Shown here: positions 32,313-44,338 of the stretch, piece by piece
How the letters are laid out: every line of letters starts with the position of its first letter
Position numbering within the stretch: the stretch's first letter is position 1
Source: Amia ocellicauda
Taxonomy: Eukaryota; Chordata; Actinopteri; Amiiformes; Amiidae
Length of the DNA: 64,000 nucleotides
Direction: 5' to 3'
Assembly: GCF_036373705.1 (NCBI RefSeq)
Contig: NW_027102659.1
Location: 1 to 64,000, forward strand
Position numbers and translations under genes: made by a program
The notes under the pieces: generated by a model
Told to the model about the DNA's origin: nothing
Seen by the model: the letters and a program-made list of their open reading frames with translations, nothing else
The model's database searches: none

Positions 32313-32647
32313 GAGGTCGCCGTCATTATTATTGTTAAAGTAAAGCTACCGTAAGGTGTAGAAGGCACAATAGCTCTGTGATTGTCTGATGGTGGCACAA
32401 GACGAGCAGCAGCTGTTTGAACAAGCCAGTGAGCATCACCTTGTTGGGGTAAGTGTAAGTCTTGTCATAGCTCAGGGCGTTCTTCCTTTGAAAGAGTTTC
32501 CAAAGTGTCCTGATGTGTCCTTGAGCAATGCAAAATAGGTCAGTGAAAATAGAAGCCTTTATCTCACAGGCTGGCCCACGGGAAACGCCTGTGCGCGTTT
32601 TACCAGCCGGCTTCGATGGGAGCCATTCGAAACACCACGACAGGTCG

Positions 32648-32720
32648 GTTTCCGTAGTGTAGTGGCTATCACGTTCGCCTCACACGCGAAAGGTCCCTGG
32701 TTCGAAACCGGGCGGAAACA
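32648..32720 (+). tRNA. tRNA-Val (anticodon CAC)
   Basis: Complete cloverleaf with acceptor GTTTCCG/CGGAAAC and anticodon stem TTCGC/GCGAA. The T stem is CCTGG/CCGGG with one wobble pair. It is 217 bp upstream of the left insertion boundary of copy C. Confidence 0.9.
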
Positions 32721-32943
32721 ACCCGCGGTGCACGCGTGCTAGTGCTTTGTTATCTGTCCCTGTAACGCGGCCGGCCATCGTTTTCTCTTCCTCGGAGTGT
32801 CAAGAAATCCTGACCTTGAGAACAAACGATCACAGAAGGGTAGCTTTGCGAGGCGCTGGAACTGACAGTTTTAAAATCGATACATGTTGTTGCTGTTACA
32901 ATACGACCGTAGCAGGATCGGCGACATTGCTGTTACTCTTATG

Positions 32944-33128
32944 AGTAGATAGTAGGGTTTTATGGGCGCGGCCTATTTTCTTATGACGTATGCCCTAAGC
33001 TTATTAATATTCCTACGTCATAATTGGGGGGCGTGATTTTAGGTAGAGTTATTTCCTTAATTATTCCTACGTCATATCCGTCAGAAAGTGTACACCCATA
33101 AAACCCTGAACAACAAGGCCGCCCATAA
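32944..33128. repeat. Left terminal inverted repeat of copy C, 185 bp
   Basis: It starts AGTAGATAGTAGGG right after CTTATG and is the reverse complement of the right ends of A and B. It contains TGACGTA at 32984-32990 and two copies of ATTCCTACGTCATA (around 33008 and 33062), all CRE/ATF-type half-sites, plus a GC-rich word GGGCGCGGCC near the end. Confidence 0.9.
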
Positions 33129-34242
33129 CCTGTTGTTCTTGTTGTTCTTGTTGGTCAACTGTAGAGTGTGAATGGGTCGGCTCTTCCTGTAGTGTTTGGG
33201 GGTCTTTTTTAAATATACATGTAATGGTTTAGTAAATCTAAACCGTTATAAGATCAACAAGTTCTGTTGTCTGTAATGGTCCCAGGTCTTAACAATGCCA
33301 GTTTTGAATAGTGCGTTTATCATATTCACACTGTCTCTGTCTGTCTCTCTCTCTCTCTCGCCCAATCATTTTATAAGATCAACAAGTTCTATTGTCTGTT
33401 ATGATCCCAGGTCCTAACAATGCCTGTTTTGCATAGGGTACTTATGTTATCCACACTGTATCTGGCTCTGTCTCTCCCCTCAAATTTAATTAAAAATAAA
33501 ATTAAAAAAGAGGGTGTGTGTGTGGGTGTTTGTGTGTATAGGTTAATTGTTTTTGTAAAAAAAAAAAAAAAAGCTGTGGTTATATTTTATCTCTCACATA
33601 ATGTGTTCAGTCGTTTTACTTAAATACATTCTAGGGTCTTAAAGCTCATAAGAGTTAGACTTAAGATAAGGATATGCTTTTAAGGTATTTTAGCAGTCTC
33701 AATCCCTGATGATAAGGAATCGTTTAAAAAATAAAAACAACTGATCACTCAATGCTAAATAGATCACAACACTCAAGGCTAAATCACTCACACCATGGGT
33801 GGCGGGGGTGGGCTCAGACAACAGTACGTATGGCATGTGGTATCAAAACATTCAGAATACTTTTAACCTATATAATTTATAAGATTTGTAAAATAAACCC
33901 AAATATCTCTTTTGCGGGGATAAACGCTGTTCTGAGTAGTTTGTGACTTGTTTAATACCAAACAAAGCATCGCTATTAAAAAAAAAAAAAAAAACACTGT
34001 AAAAGCGCTAGTTATTTTAGATCTTTATAGTTATTTTCTTGGCTCAGGTTGTTTTTTAGCGCTTATAAAGGCCTGAAATATTCTTAGTGGTTTGTTGACT
34101 ATAGGTCTTGATGCACAAAGGCCAGACCAGAACAATGCCTTACAAGCAGATCCGGCATGTGGCCATCAGTATAAGTATGAAGGTCTGGTCTTCAGCTCGA
34201 CAGACTCTTACTGACCTTTCGATTTAAGACTAAAGATCAACA
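33129..34242 (+). promoter_or_regulatory. Noncoding left region and promoter of the spliced gene, copy C
   Basis: There is no credible ORF. It holds a 125-bp imperfect tandem duplication (units starting at 33246 and 33371, both TTATAAGATC...), CT-rich and GT-rich simple sequence, and an A tract (33558-33572). GTATAAG at 34169-34175 (TATA-like) lies about 70 bp before the exon 1 ATG. Relative to B and D, about 150 bp are deleted near 34114. Confidence 0.45.
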
Positions 34243-36284
34243 ATGTCCGGAAACAACATCAGCGACTTCGATTTAAATGAGTTTTTAGGCAAGTCTTCAG
34301 ATTATTTTCATTGACTCAGAGCGTGTTGTGTGCATGTATTGTAAATAAGGCTATAACATCTGTTTTAAGTTCTGTAAAATTATTTTTCAGCCAGTCAACA
34401 GGAGTTAATTCCCAACGCTGAGGAGATCATCTGGAACAACGACGGTAAGATTTTTGTGTTTGCGCTCATGGGTTCTTATGTATGGGTGTGTGTGGTTTTG
34501 AAGCGGCTCATTAGAGTTATGAAAACGTTTTAATATATATTAATGCCGGTCTCTTTAATTACACAGAAACTATCGAAAGGCCTGTGATTAATGTCTCCGA
34601 GGATCGACCAAGAGAAGTGGTTGTCCCTAGACAGACTGTCTGCCGACCGGGTAAGAACTAAACCCCTGTTTGTTTGTATAACGTTTCTGTAAGATGTTTG
34701 AGTCCAGTTTTGTTAATTTTAAAAAATTATCCTGTCTAACAGTATTAAGAAACGTGGTTCGAGACAACGAAAGGCCTTCCACATCGAGGGCTTGTTTCGT
34801 TTTACCTTCGAGAACCGTAACCTTTCAAGAATCTGAAAGGCCGTCAGCCCCGGTATCTGATAGCTGTGAGTATATGTCTGCAGCCTGTAAGAGGATAAAG
34901 CTTTTTATAAAGCGGTGTGGTTAAAGGTTAAACATGTCTCTTACCTTCACAGCGGTGCAAAAAGCTAAACCAGCCGAAAAAAATAAGAAACGATTATTCT
35001 GTGGAGGTAAGTAAGATCTTTCAAACTTTAATGTTTTTAAAAGGGCTTTGTTTGCCCGTTGAGGGCTAATATTTAAGCGATGGGTGACCGTTTCCTGTAG
35101 GGCGGGGGGTTCTGGGAAAGATCTTTAGAAGTCCGGACAGGTCTAGGCTTGTTTCTGGGGAATGTGTTTAGAAATGACCGATTGCCGTACCGTCTGGTTA
35201 GGAAGTAAAGCCGTCCGAAAGGGTTTAGTAAGTTGTTTGACTTATCTCCCGCTATTATACTTCTGTTTTAAAGTGGTTGTAGGAAAAGGCTTGAAGGTGT
35301 TCATTGTATTTAATATTTAAACAGATCGTGAAAACGTTTGTGAAACAGGAAGTCCCGGGATCAGGAATCGTTTACACTTGGAAGGTTCGTTTAAAAATGA
35401 AATGTTGTTGTGTGTGTGTGTGTTTTATTAACAATATTACAGTTTTTAAAGAAACATTTAAGAAACAGTTTATTTACAGCGGCTTCTCTGTTTTACATTT
35501 ATTATCAAGTCCTAATAAATATATTGTCTGTAAATAATATTGCGTTGTAGTGAATGTCTAAGGCTATTTTCAAAGGTCTAAAAAAGCTAAAGGTTTTGAA
35601 TGTCCTGGACATGTTGTTTTAAGTTTGATTTCTGTCGCCGTTTAAAGATGTAAATGTAATGTATATTTTTATTCTTCCCAAGACTCTTGGGATAGTCATT
35701 CTGTGGATGAGCTATTGAGAACAATTACCCCGTCTAAGTGGGATCAAACATCTTCCCCGGTGAGATCACCGAGAGGATCCCCCACGGTGGTCTTGGAGAC
35801 CCCCCAACATCTACTCAGGCCACAGCCTTCTGGGGGTAATTCAACACCCCAGATTCAGCCCGCCGCATTGTCGGGCGGAACAAATACAGGCATCCAACAA
35901 CCTCATGGGTCGCCGTCAGTCAGGGCTGACACACCACCCAACGACGGCCTGGTTTCAACATCGTTCCCCCAGACCCATTTCTTGGCTACAGAAACGCGGA
36001 ACAGTTCCCCGCGCTTGGCCAGGGTGTCACCGCAAAGGCCTTCTTGGTCTCCGTCCATGAGTATACGCTCGCTCCCTGCCTCCTTCGACCGAGATTTACC
36101 GGAGCGACCATCCTTTGAAGCTGAGCCAGGCCACCAGCCCCCGGAGCTACTTCCTGAAGGTCGGCATGAGTTGCTACATACTTTGTTACAAAATCAAAGA
36201 CTTGTGTTAGTGGGGCAAAACCTGGTGATAGAGAGCCAAAACACCCTTATTAATACCCTTACTAACGAATTGTACAGTATTTAA
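34243..36284 (+). CDS. Seven-exon gene of unknown function at the left end, intact in copy C
   Basis: Exons read from splice sites: 34243-34288, 34391-34444, 34567-34650, 34743-34865, 34953-35006, 35325-35384 and 35683-36284 (TAA). Every exon boundary is phase 1, and the joined frame is open for about 340 codons. Intron 1 has a GC donor (AG-GCAAGT); the others use GT. All acceptors are AG after pyrimidine-rich tracts. The protein is Ser/Pro/Arg-rich with recurring ERP motifs and a helical C-terminal tail. A TATA box lies upstream and poly(A) signals downstream. The position suggests an early or regulatory gene; no family recognised. Confidence 0.72.
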
Positions 36285-36359
36285 TGTTTTAATAGACACA
36301 AAACGCCTTACTATTGTGGGTTGTTGGAAAAATAAAAAATAAATTAAAAAATGTCCTGA

Positions 36360-39300
36360 CTTGGTAAAAGAACTCACAAACTAAAGGATTATGAACAAGC
36401 TAGGGCCCCAAAAAGACCTTCCCGAGAGAACATCCCCGGCCCTGTTGTGAACTCCTCTGATGTCCCAATGAACCTGGAACTATTACAAATGATAAATGAT
36501 TTAAATAACCCCCAATTACCACCGATAGAATGTGAATTAACAGACTTACCGGTGAACCCCGACCTGTTACAGATGGTCAATGATCTAAATAACCACCTCC
36601 CACCGGTAGCGCTTATAGAGGCTCACCCCCTAGTTCACCCCGATTTGTTTGAAATGGTGGAGGCTTTGGAGGAGCTACCCCGACCAAATTCTGCCCCTAT
36701 TATAAATGATTTGAGACAATTAGAACACAGGATGGCGGCAGAAGCAGCCATCACTATAGAGGAGGGTCTTGACATTAACCGGTTGGATATCTTTGAAGGA
36801 CTTTTACAGACTTTAAATGAGCCTCCTCAAAAAGGGGGTTTTGTAGATGTCAGCAGTGGGGGTGTTCGGAATGTGGAGGGTTCTGAGACTGATAAGGCTG
36901 TGGAGGACATGCTCTGTGAGAATGTAGGGGGTGAAGGCTTTGTTCAAAATGATGATGTGTCCAAGAGTACCAGTGATCCCGTGATTATAGATAGACCGGC
37001 CTATAACAATTTTGAAATGATTCAGCGTTTTAATTTTGCAGAACTTTTAAATTGTGACAATTATGCAGAAATATTTGTCAACATACACGAGGCCTTGCAG
37101 AAAATGCTTGAACAGGTTGCTGAAAGTGTCAGACCTCGAGATGTTGTACAGTTAGAAATCAGAGGGGATGATTTGTTTAGCAACCTATCTGTAATGCTGA
37201 GTGGAGATAATTTAGATGTCTGGCTAAAATCGAAGCGTTATTGCAAAGTAACGCAGCCATCTTAGCTGATGAAAGTCTGTCTCTGGTAATGAATGTGGTT
37301 CGTAACCCTGAGGGTGGGGCGCTTAGAAGACTGTCGAAATGCTTGAAGAACGACATAATTAGGACCAAGCTCAGGCAATTAGTGGTGAGTTCCAGTGGGG
37401 ACAATAAGCTCTGTTTTGCTTACAGTTTAATAAAACTACTCACCCCCGACATGCCTGAACCCCAAGCTCTGCAAGAGGCTTTAATGCTTCATCAGAGGGC
37501 CGGCTTAAACTCTCAACAGATGGTTGCCTTTTCAGACATCACCAAGTTTGAGGAGTTGTTGTCTTTAAAAATTGTTGTGTGGTACCGTTGTGAGGTAAAG
37601 GAAGTATTTGTGAAATTTCAGATACATCCTGAAACCCATACACAGACACTGTTTCTCTTCCTAAGTGATCGTCATTACTTTGGAATAAAGAGTTTGACGG
37701 CTTTTTTGGGTTGTTCGTATGTTTGTCATTGGTGTTATAAGGCCTTCAATGATAAGCTTAAGCACCGCTGTGACGGTTACTGTAACGTCTGTTTCAATCC
37801 GCAATGTCGTAAGGGTTTGGCCCCTACCATCCGATGTAAAGATTGCTTAAGGATTTGTCTCTCAGCGTTCTGTTTTTCCGAGCATAAGGTACAGAGGGCC
37901 GCTGCTGAGGGGGTTAAAAAACTGAGTTATTGTCATCAAACTAAATATTGCCCGCAGTGTTGCCTCCAGTACCGTTTTCATGAGGTTAAACCACACAAAT
38001 GTCTGGAGCCGAGATGCAGGATCTGTAATGCTGATTTAACCCCGGGGTCCGAACACCAGTGCTTTATTCAGCCGGTTAAAAAGGAGCCGCCGCACAACCG
38101 GTATGTCTTTTTTGATTTTGAATGCTGGCAAGAAAACGGGGTCCACGTTGCTAATTATATACACTGTATTGACATGTTGGATCGTGAGTGGTCAGCTAGC
38201 GGTGAGAGTTGTGTCAGGGATTTCTTTACGCGGTATCGCGGTCCAAAATACCTCAATTACACATTTGTTGCCCACAATGCTAAGGGTTATGATTCTTACA
38301 TTTTGATGAAGTATCTGGTGGAAAATGGGGTGACCCCAAAAATAATAGCTCAGGGTAGCAAGATCATGTGTTTCACCGACGAAGCTTTCAACTAACGTTA
38401 CATAGACTCGTTAAATTTCCTCCCCATGAAATTGAGCGCTTTGCCTAAGGCTCTGGGTTTTGAGGCTCAGAAGAAAGGTTGGTTCTGCCATTTTTTTAAT
38501 ACTAAGGACACTCAAAATTATCGAGGGTCCTACCCGCCCGCCTCTTATTATGGGGTTGATACTATGATGTCTCATGAGAGGGAGGAATTCTTTAAATGGT
38601 ACAATACGGTTAAGGGAGGTGTTTTTGATTTCCGAGAAGAGATGGCCGCTTATTGTAAAAATGATGTGGTGATCCTTAAAGAAGCCTGTGTGCGTTTCCG
38701 CGCCGAGGTTATCAACACATCGGGTCTCGACCCTTTGCAAAGTGTGACCATAACGTCTCTCTGCATGAAAATGTATCGGTCCAATTTCTTGCAGAAAAAC
38801 ACTATAGCGGTCACCACTTCTGACAACTATCGTGCTAGACAAAAGAACTTTTCGACTGTCTCCATACAGTGGCTGGAATACCTGAGTGCCCGGGATAACA
38901 TCTTCATCAGACATGCTTTAAATCAAGGGGAAGTCAAAATGGGGCCTTACTACTTAGACGGTTTTAGCGACGTGTTCGGGCGGCGTACCGCTTATGAGTT
39001 TGCAGGTTGTATTTACCATGGCTGTCCTCAGTGCTTCGACCCAAACACCTTTAACCCCGTAACACAAAAACTCTGCGGTGATATGTACTATGATTTCCAG
39101 GAACGAATTGATACTTTAAAAAACACCTATGGTTTGAACGTGCTGGTGATTTGGAAACACGAGTGGACGACCCTGAAGCAACAGGAAGCGGGGGTACAAC
39201 GGTTTATGGAAACCTTGGACTTTCCTGAACGTCTAGAGCCCCGGGATGCGTTATTTGGGGGTCGAACCAACGCCCTCTGTTTACATTATGAGGTAAAGGA

Positions 39301-40575
39301 GGGTGAGAGAGTAGATTACTATGATTTCACCAGTCTGTACCCTTATGTCAACAAGACCAAAATGTACCCGGTGGGGCGTCCAACCATTGTTTATCGTGAC
39401 TTTCTCGAAATTGGACATTACTTTGGTTTGATCAAAGTCACCATGTACCCTCCTCGCGAGCTGTTCTTACCCGTGTTGCCTTACAGGTGTTCGGGAAAAT
39501 TGATGTTCCCTCTGTGTAGAACGTGTGTGGAAACTGAAAATCAAACTACCTCTTGTCTGCACAGTGATGAAGATAGAGCGCTGACGGGTGTCTGGTGTAG
39601 CATTGAGCTTGACAAGGCGGTGTAGAAAGGTTACAGAGTCGGTAAGGTGTATGAGGTTTGGCATTTTTCTGAAAAATCTGATACTCTTTTTGCTGATTAC
39701 ATTATGACCCATCTGAAAGGGAAACAGGAGGCATCGGGCTATCCCTCATGGTGTGTTGACTCCGCGGCCAAAGAGCGATACGTTCAGCAATATTTTGAAA
39801 AGGAAGGGATCCGTCTAGAGCCGGGGAACATAACTGTAAACCCCGCCAAGAGACAAATGTCCAAACTGATTTTAAACAGTCTGTGGGGTAAGTTTGGGGA
39901 AAGAAATTACCGTCTAAACACAACCTTGATTAAAACCCCTGAACAGTTTATAGAATTTACGTTTTCCAAACAACATGCAGTATCACACTTTCAATTCTTA
40001 AATGACCACGTGGCACAGGTCCAGTGGAGGGCCCCTAAAGATTTCCCCACCAAACAGGGGAACGTTAATGTTTTCATAGCGGTTTTTACCACGGCTTACG
40101 CCCGGCTTGAATTGTACAACTTAATGGATCAGTTGCAGGAACGCACGCTCTATCATGATACTGACTCTGTAATCTTTGTCACCAGGCCAGGGGATTGGGT
40201 CCCTCCCCTCGGGGACTACCTTGGGGAGTTAACGAGCGAACTAGATCCTCAGGACCACATAGTGGAGTTTGTTTCAGGGGGTCCTAAGACGCATACAGAA
40301 CGGCTGCGGGTAAGACCTGTATGAAAGTTAAGGGTTTCACTCTGAACCATTGTAACAACAAGCTCATTAACATCAAGTCTCTGACGACCCTGGTAGAAAG
40401 TTTTGTAACCGAGAAAGACGCGCCTCCTCGTGAGATTATTACAGCCGGAAATCATATCTATCGCAATAAAAAGGGGTACACGTTGGAAAATAGATCACTA
40501 AACAAACGGTTCAGGGTGGTGTACAATAAAAGAGTCTTGAAGACTGATTATACCACTCTGCCTTATGGATATTAG
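36360..40575 (+). pseudogene. polB: Protein-primed type B DNA polymerase (PolB), copy C, broken
   Basis: This copy has the best N-terminal half: after the shared frame change (about 37211-37265), one open frame (37241-38395) covers the Cys-rich region and ExoI/ExoII with the ExoI Asp intact (GAT 38114-38116). Breaks: the shared TAA at 38393-38395, a private TAG at 39623-39625, and a 4-bp deletion near 40290. The last part is open from 40321 to the end. The Cys-rich region includes CNVCFNPQC, CKDC and CPQCC pairs typical of zinc binding. Confidence 0.9.
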
Positions 40576-41236
40576 TGGTGGTTTTGATAACAGACTTCAA
40601 CACCCTTTCTCCTGTATTATAGCCGGTCCCTCCAATTCGGGGAAGAGCTATCTTATAAAGAACATCATAGAAGATGTGGACGCAACCGTGTCCCAAGCTC
40701 TTGACAACATAGTGTGGTGTTACTCTTGCTGGCAACCTCTCTACGATGATTTGGCTTCGAAAAAAAATAATCTGTAATTTGTGCAAGGTCTCCCCGCCTC
40801 GTTGTGTGACGATGACTTGTTCCCGCCCGGTCAAACTAATCTAGTGATCCTTGATGACCTGATGGAGCAGGCCGGTGACAACAGTGAAGTGGAAAAAGCT
40901 TTCACAAAGTACACTCATCATAGGAATTTAAGTATTATTTATTTAGTTCAAAATCTATTTTTTCAAGGTAAAAAAAGCCGCACTATTAATTTATATGCCA
41001 ATTATATAATTCTTTTTAAAAACCCCAGAGATAAACTACAGGTCACCGTCTTGGCTCGTCAAATGTACCCTAACCAGACCAAGTTCTTTTTGGAGGCATT
41101 TGAGGATGCCACCAAAAAACCCTACGGGTACTTGATTGCGGACTTAAAAGCACAAACCCCAGAAGACTTTCGCCTCAGAACAGGTTTGTGCCCGCCCGAT
41201 TGGCCGGCAGTGTATGTGCTAAAGAAAAGGAAATAA
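40565..41236 (+). pseudogene. FtsK/HerA-like packaging ATPase, copy C, single nonsense
   Basis: TAA at 40775-40777 interrupts after residue 70, between Walker A and Walker B. The rest, including Walker B and the C-terminus, is open to 41236. Confidence 0.88.
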
Positions 41237-41242
41237 ATAAGA

Positions 41243-41578
41243 ATGTCTGTTCGGATTAAAAGAAATCTGCCACTTTTGCAAATGTTATTTGAGGGGAGCC
41301 CGCGCCATAGGAAAGCTGTGCTGGCAGGGGCCCCCTCGGATTTGATCGAGACCCTGTGTGAAATAGCTTTTAACATCTTACGCGGTAATATACCCCTAAC
41401 CCCTTCTCAACAATCTAAACTCAAAAAACAAAAAGCGGTTATCAAGATCATCGCTAATAAGAAGTATTCTATTAAAAGAAAAAGAAAGAAGATTAATCAA
41501 ACCGGGGGTTTTATAGGACCGCTGTTGAGCATAGCCGTGCCTTTCCTAACCAGTCTTCTAGCTTCCAGAGTGGGTTAA
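41243..41578 (+). CDS. 111-aa basic/hydrophobic protein, copy C
   Basis: Open despite breaks in both neighbours. One substitution (SQQSKL for SQHSKL). Basic stretch and C-terminal hydrophobic segment unchanged. Confidence 0.75.
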   Translation: MSVRIKRNLPLLQMLFEGSPRHRKAVLAGAPSDLIETLCEIAFNILRGNIPLTPSQQSKLKKQKAVIKIIANKKYSIKRKRKKINQTGGFIGPLLSIAVPFLTSLLASRVG

Positions 41579-41580
41579 TA

Positions 41581-42324
41581 ATGGAATATGCTCAGAAAAT
41601 GTTTTTGATCCCTAAGGAGCAGCTTGAGAAACTGAGAAAAAATGTTGTCGGGCCAGAGCCCATTAGACAAATGGCCGAAAACAACCTGGACTCTGAAATG
41701 AAAGCTATACAGGCCAGGGCCGATTTAAATCAGTATTCCAAAGCCCAGTTGTATACCAACATGTTACAGCGCTACCTCCGTCTGGTTAGACAGGGTGAAA
41801 AAGATCAATACATTTTAACTTTAACCATGGCCTCTCAAGAAAATGGTTCTGGGGCTGATGCGGGGGGTTCGGTTGATAAAGATGTTGCGGTGACCGAACC
41901 TGTTGAGAGTTCAGAGGGAGATGTTGTAACGGATGTTTTGAGAAACATGCCGGCCAGAAGCAAAAGACATGCACAATATATCCTGCACAAAATGGTTCAG
42001 AAACCGCGGGTAACGGCTTGGAATGAACAGGGTGAATTTGTTTTTAAGGGACAACTGATCAAAGGTTCACACGTTTGATTTGTTGAAGAGTGTCACTAGC
42101 ACTAATAAGGTACCCGATAGTCGCCGACCTGTAGGCTGGAATGCTTTCCTACAGGCGATGGCCTGTCTGAACATGCCCCAATCAACAGTTCCTAACCAGG
42201 AAACGCGATAAAAAATCCATCTGTGTAAAGAGGTGGAGCCTGATCTGACTCCGATATCTCATTACTCTGACCGTGCTGAGCGACCATCCTCAGGATCTAT
42301 CCATCGTTGGGAAGCTTATTAATC
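41581..42324 (+). pseudogene. 247-aa Polinton protein, copy C, broken
   Basis: A 2-bp deletion at about 42072 (CACACGTTTG for CACACATGTTTG) ends the frame at 42078, and a TAA at 42208-42210 would also interrupt the original frame. The N-terminal 163 codons match the other copies with several private substitutions. Confidence 0.85.
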
Positions 42325-42497
42325 TCATGTTTTTATTTGTCTCCCCTGTAAATAATGACCCGACAAACAATTTTTTTTTTTTTTTTTTTTTTTTTCAAAT
42401 GTTGTACATTTATTTATACCATAACCCCTGCTTTGTATAAGAATTGTGTTGAATAAAAACAAAACTAATGATTCAAAGGCTGTTTTCATTATTTTTT
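42325..42497. terminator. Convergent 3' region with expanded T tract, copy C
   Basis: Equivalent to 6243-6421 of copy A, with the TTTTTATTTTT region turned into an almost pure T tract at about 42371-42395. Poly(A) words on both strands are retained. Confidence 0.5.
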
Positions 42498-43073
42498 CAC
42501 CTTAACACGCATGACATCTTTTAAAATCCTCACAAGAACACCCCATCTGTATACATGGCTGGCTAGGGTCGTAAGTCATTGTGTTATAAGGGGGGTCCAC
42601 AGTGTACTGACAAACTCTGCCACTTTTTTATCATTTTGGCCTAAATCCTCACTGTACAAGGCCATAATATCGGGGTATGACCTTCCTTTAGATCTATGAT
42701 ATAAGAAAAACACACAGTGCTGACCACAAGTGAAGGTCTGAAGACTTTGTACTTGACGACCGCTGTAAATGGTTTCTTGACAGTTGTTGAGCAGAAAGTT
42801 ATTGATCTTCCGAGGGAAAGGTCTGAAATCCGGGGGGTTTCCATAGGAATCAAAAAATTCACCACGGTGGTCCTACCTTAGATAAATAGCCAGCCAATGT
42901 TCTCCGGGCATATTTTTAGGGTGTGTGTTGATTATGTACATTGCAGGTAAATTCTTGATCTTAAATTTAGGTAGCTGATCGCAGGCGTAGACTCCTTGAA
43001 ACAGTTTCCGTGAGCCGGCCAGGGCATTCATGATGTGGTTGAGCTCTCTGGTGTTCATTTTAATAATAATCAT
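42498..43073 (-). pseudogene. Adenain-like cysteine protease, copy C, broken
   Basis: A nonsense codon at 42873-42875 (TAG on minus) follows the catalytic-His segment GEHWLAIYLR. A one-base loss in the G run near 42591 shifts the C-terminal frame. The Asp, Gln and Cys motifs are still readable between these points. Confidence 0.88.
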
Positions 43074-44336
43074 ACAGAACGTTTCTCCTCTGATTCACCT
43101 CAATAATGTTGTCAAACACAGCATACACGACCATATTTACAGTGCGTGGTAGAGGCTGCTTGAAACGCATCTCCAAACGCATATTGCCCGTCTTCATCAG
43201 TGAAAAATGTTGTCCACACTCTTCGTCAGGGGTCAGGTTGAAACCGTACAGGGTGTAACCGCTGCAGTATTCCCGGCGATCGATCAGCAGAGTTTGATCC
43301 TTGAGATGGCGACCCGTAGCCAGTACTACACTGTAATATTCACGAACCGCATTGCCGTTTTCAAAGTCAGGTTGAAAAGGTCTGGATGGAACCTGCACAC
43401 CATCGACGTACAACGCTATAAATTCCGCGTTATAATGTTTAAAGTTAAAGGGGTTCTTGTTGTAAACCCCGGTAAATGCATCATTATCCACGAGACCAAT
43501 AATAACCTGTTTTGGGAGCTGTCCTAGAAACAGATTTTCCTGGTTCATCACCCGTGTCCCTGCAGTCATATAGACTCTTTCGATCGGGTACTTAACGCCT
43601 GCGCGTGTCCTAGTTTAACCGCCGGGGAGACGGACACTTTTTTCACAAACAGCGAGGCCGATAATATGGTCAGTTTATATTTTTCAGTATCAGGGGTCAT
43701 CAGATAAAAAGCACTTTTACTACGGATCATTTTAATTTTAATGTCTACCCCGTTGAGCATGAGTTTTTCTTGGAAAAATATGTCTGCATTGATATGCCCC
43801 ATTAGCTCAAAGGTCCTCCCTTCTGTTGAAGAGGCCGTTCTTTTTTGCAAACCCTTATTGAGTCCCTCTGGATCCTTGTCGTCCATAGCTTCCGGGTTGT
43901 CTTTGAAGAAAAGGCCGGGGCTGAACTGTTTGCTTAGGGTCTCCTCACTATAATTAAGTTTACACTCCATCATGGCTCTATAGGGGTAAGTATTGCTGCT
44001 TTGACTAATGAGCCGATCTCCCAGGGTCACATCCACCTGTGAAAACATGGTGGCCACCGGGTAATTGATGACCCCAGCGTTGGCCGTCTTCTCGATTGCA
44101 TCGCCATCCTCATTAGTCACTTTACAGTTCATTAAAATAAATGTGTTATTCAAATCATTATAATCCTCGCCATTGCCAGCTATAAAAAACTCCAGAGGGG
44201 CCATGTCTGAAATTGCAGAAAGAGGGGGAATCTCTACATATATGCTCTTATCTATACTCGTTTGAGTGTATGGAACTGTAAACAGATCCAGTTCTGATTT
44301 GACGCATTCTTCCAATAGACTGTGGACAAAAGACAT
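43060..44336 (-). pseudogene. Major capsid protein (double jelly-roll), copy C, broken by small deletions
   Basis: This copy preserves the N-terminal half best: about 250 codons are open from the ATG at 44336, without the stop present in A, B and D. Two short deletions near 43565 and 43593 (about 18 and 14 bp) then break the frame, after which the C-terminal 169 codons are open in the original register to 43060. Confidence 0.85.
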
Positions 44337-44338
44337 GT

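Larger units (their letters stand above)
28813..32943. repeat. Host tandem array with tRNA-Val genes between copies B and C
   Basis: About 4.1 kb of repeated host units. Two unit types alternate or are fused: one with tRNA-Val(AAC) and a GAT/GTT microsatellite, one with tRNA-Val(CAC) and a GC-rich 3' part ending in TTACTCTTATGTAG. Several units have lost the tRNA by a jump from GAGTTTCC(G/T)AAGT to CCCGAAATCGGTGC (near 30218, 31815 and 32173), and 30440-31098 looks like a fusion of the two types. Two empty insertion sites occur here. Small ORFs in the array are not conserved and include microsatellite translations. Confidence 0.8.

Noticed and set aside
29129-32720. tRNA-derived SINE family rather than tRNA genes
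   Set aside because: Most copies keep a complete valine cloverleaf with normal anticodons and lack an attached poly(A) or LINE-like tail; the units are arranged in tandem.
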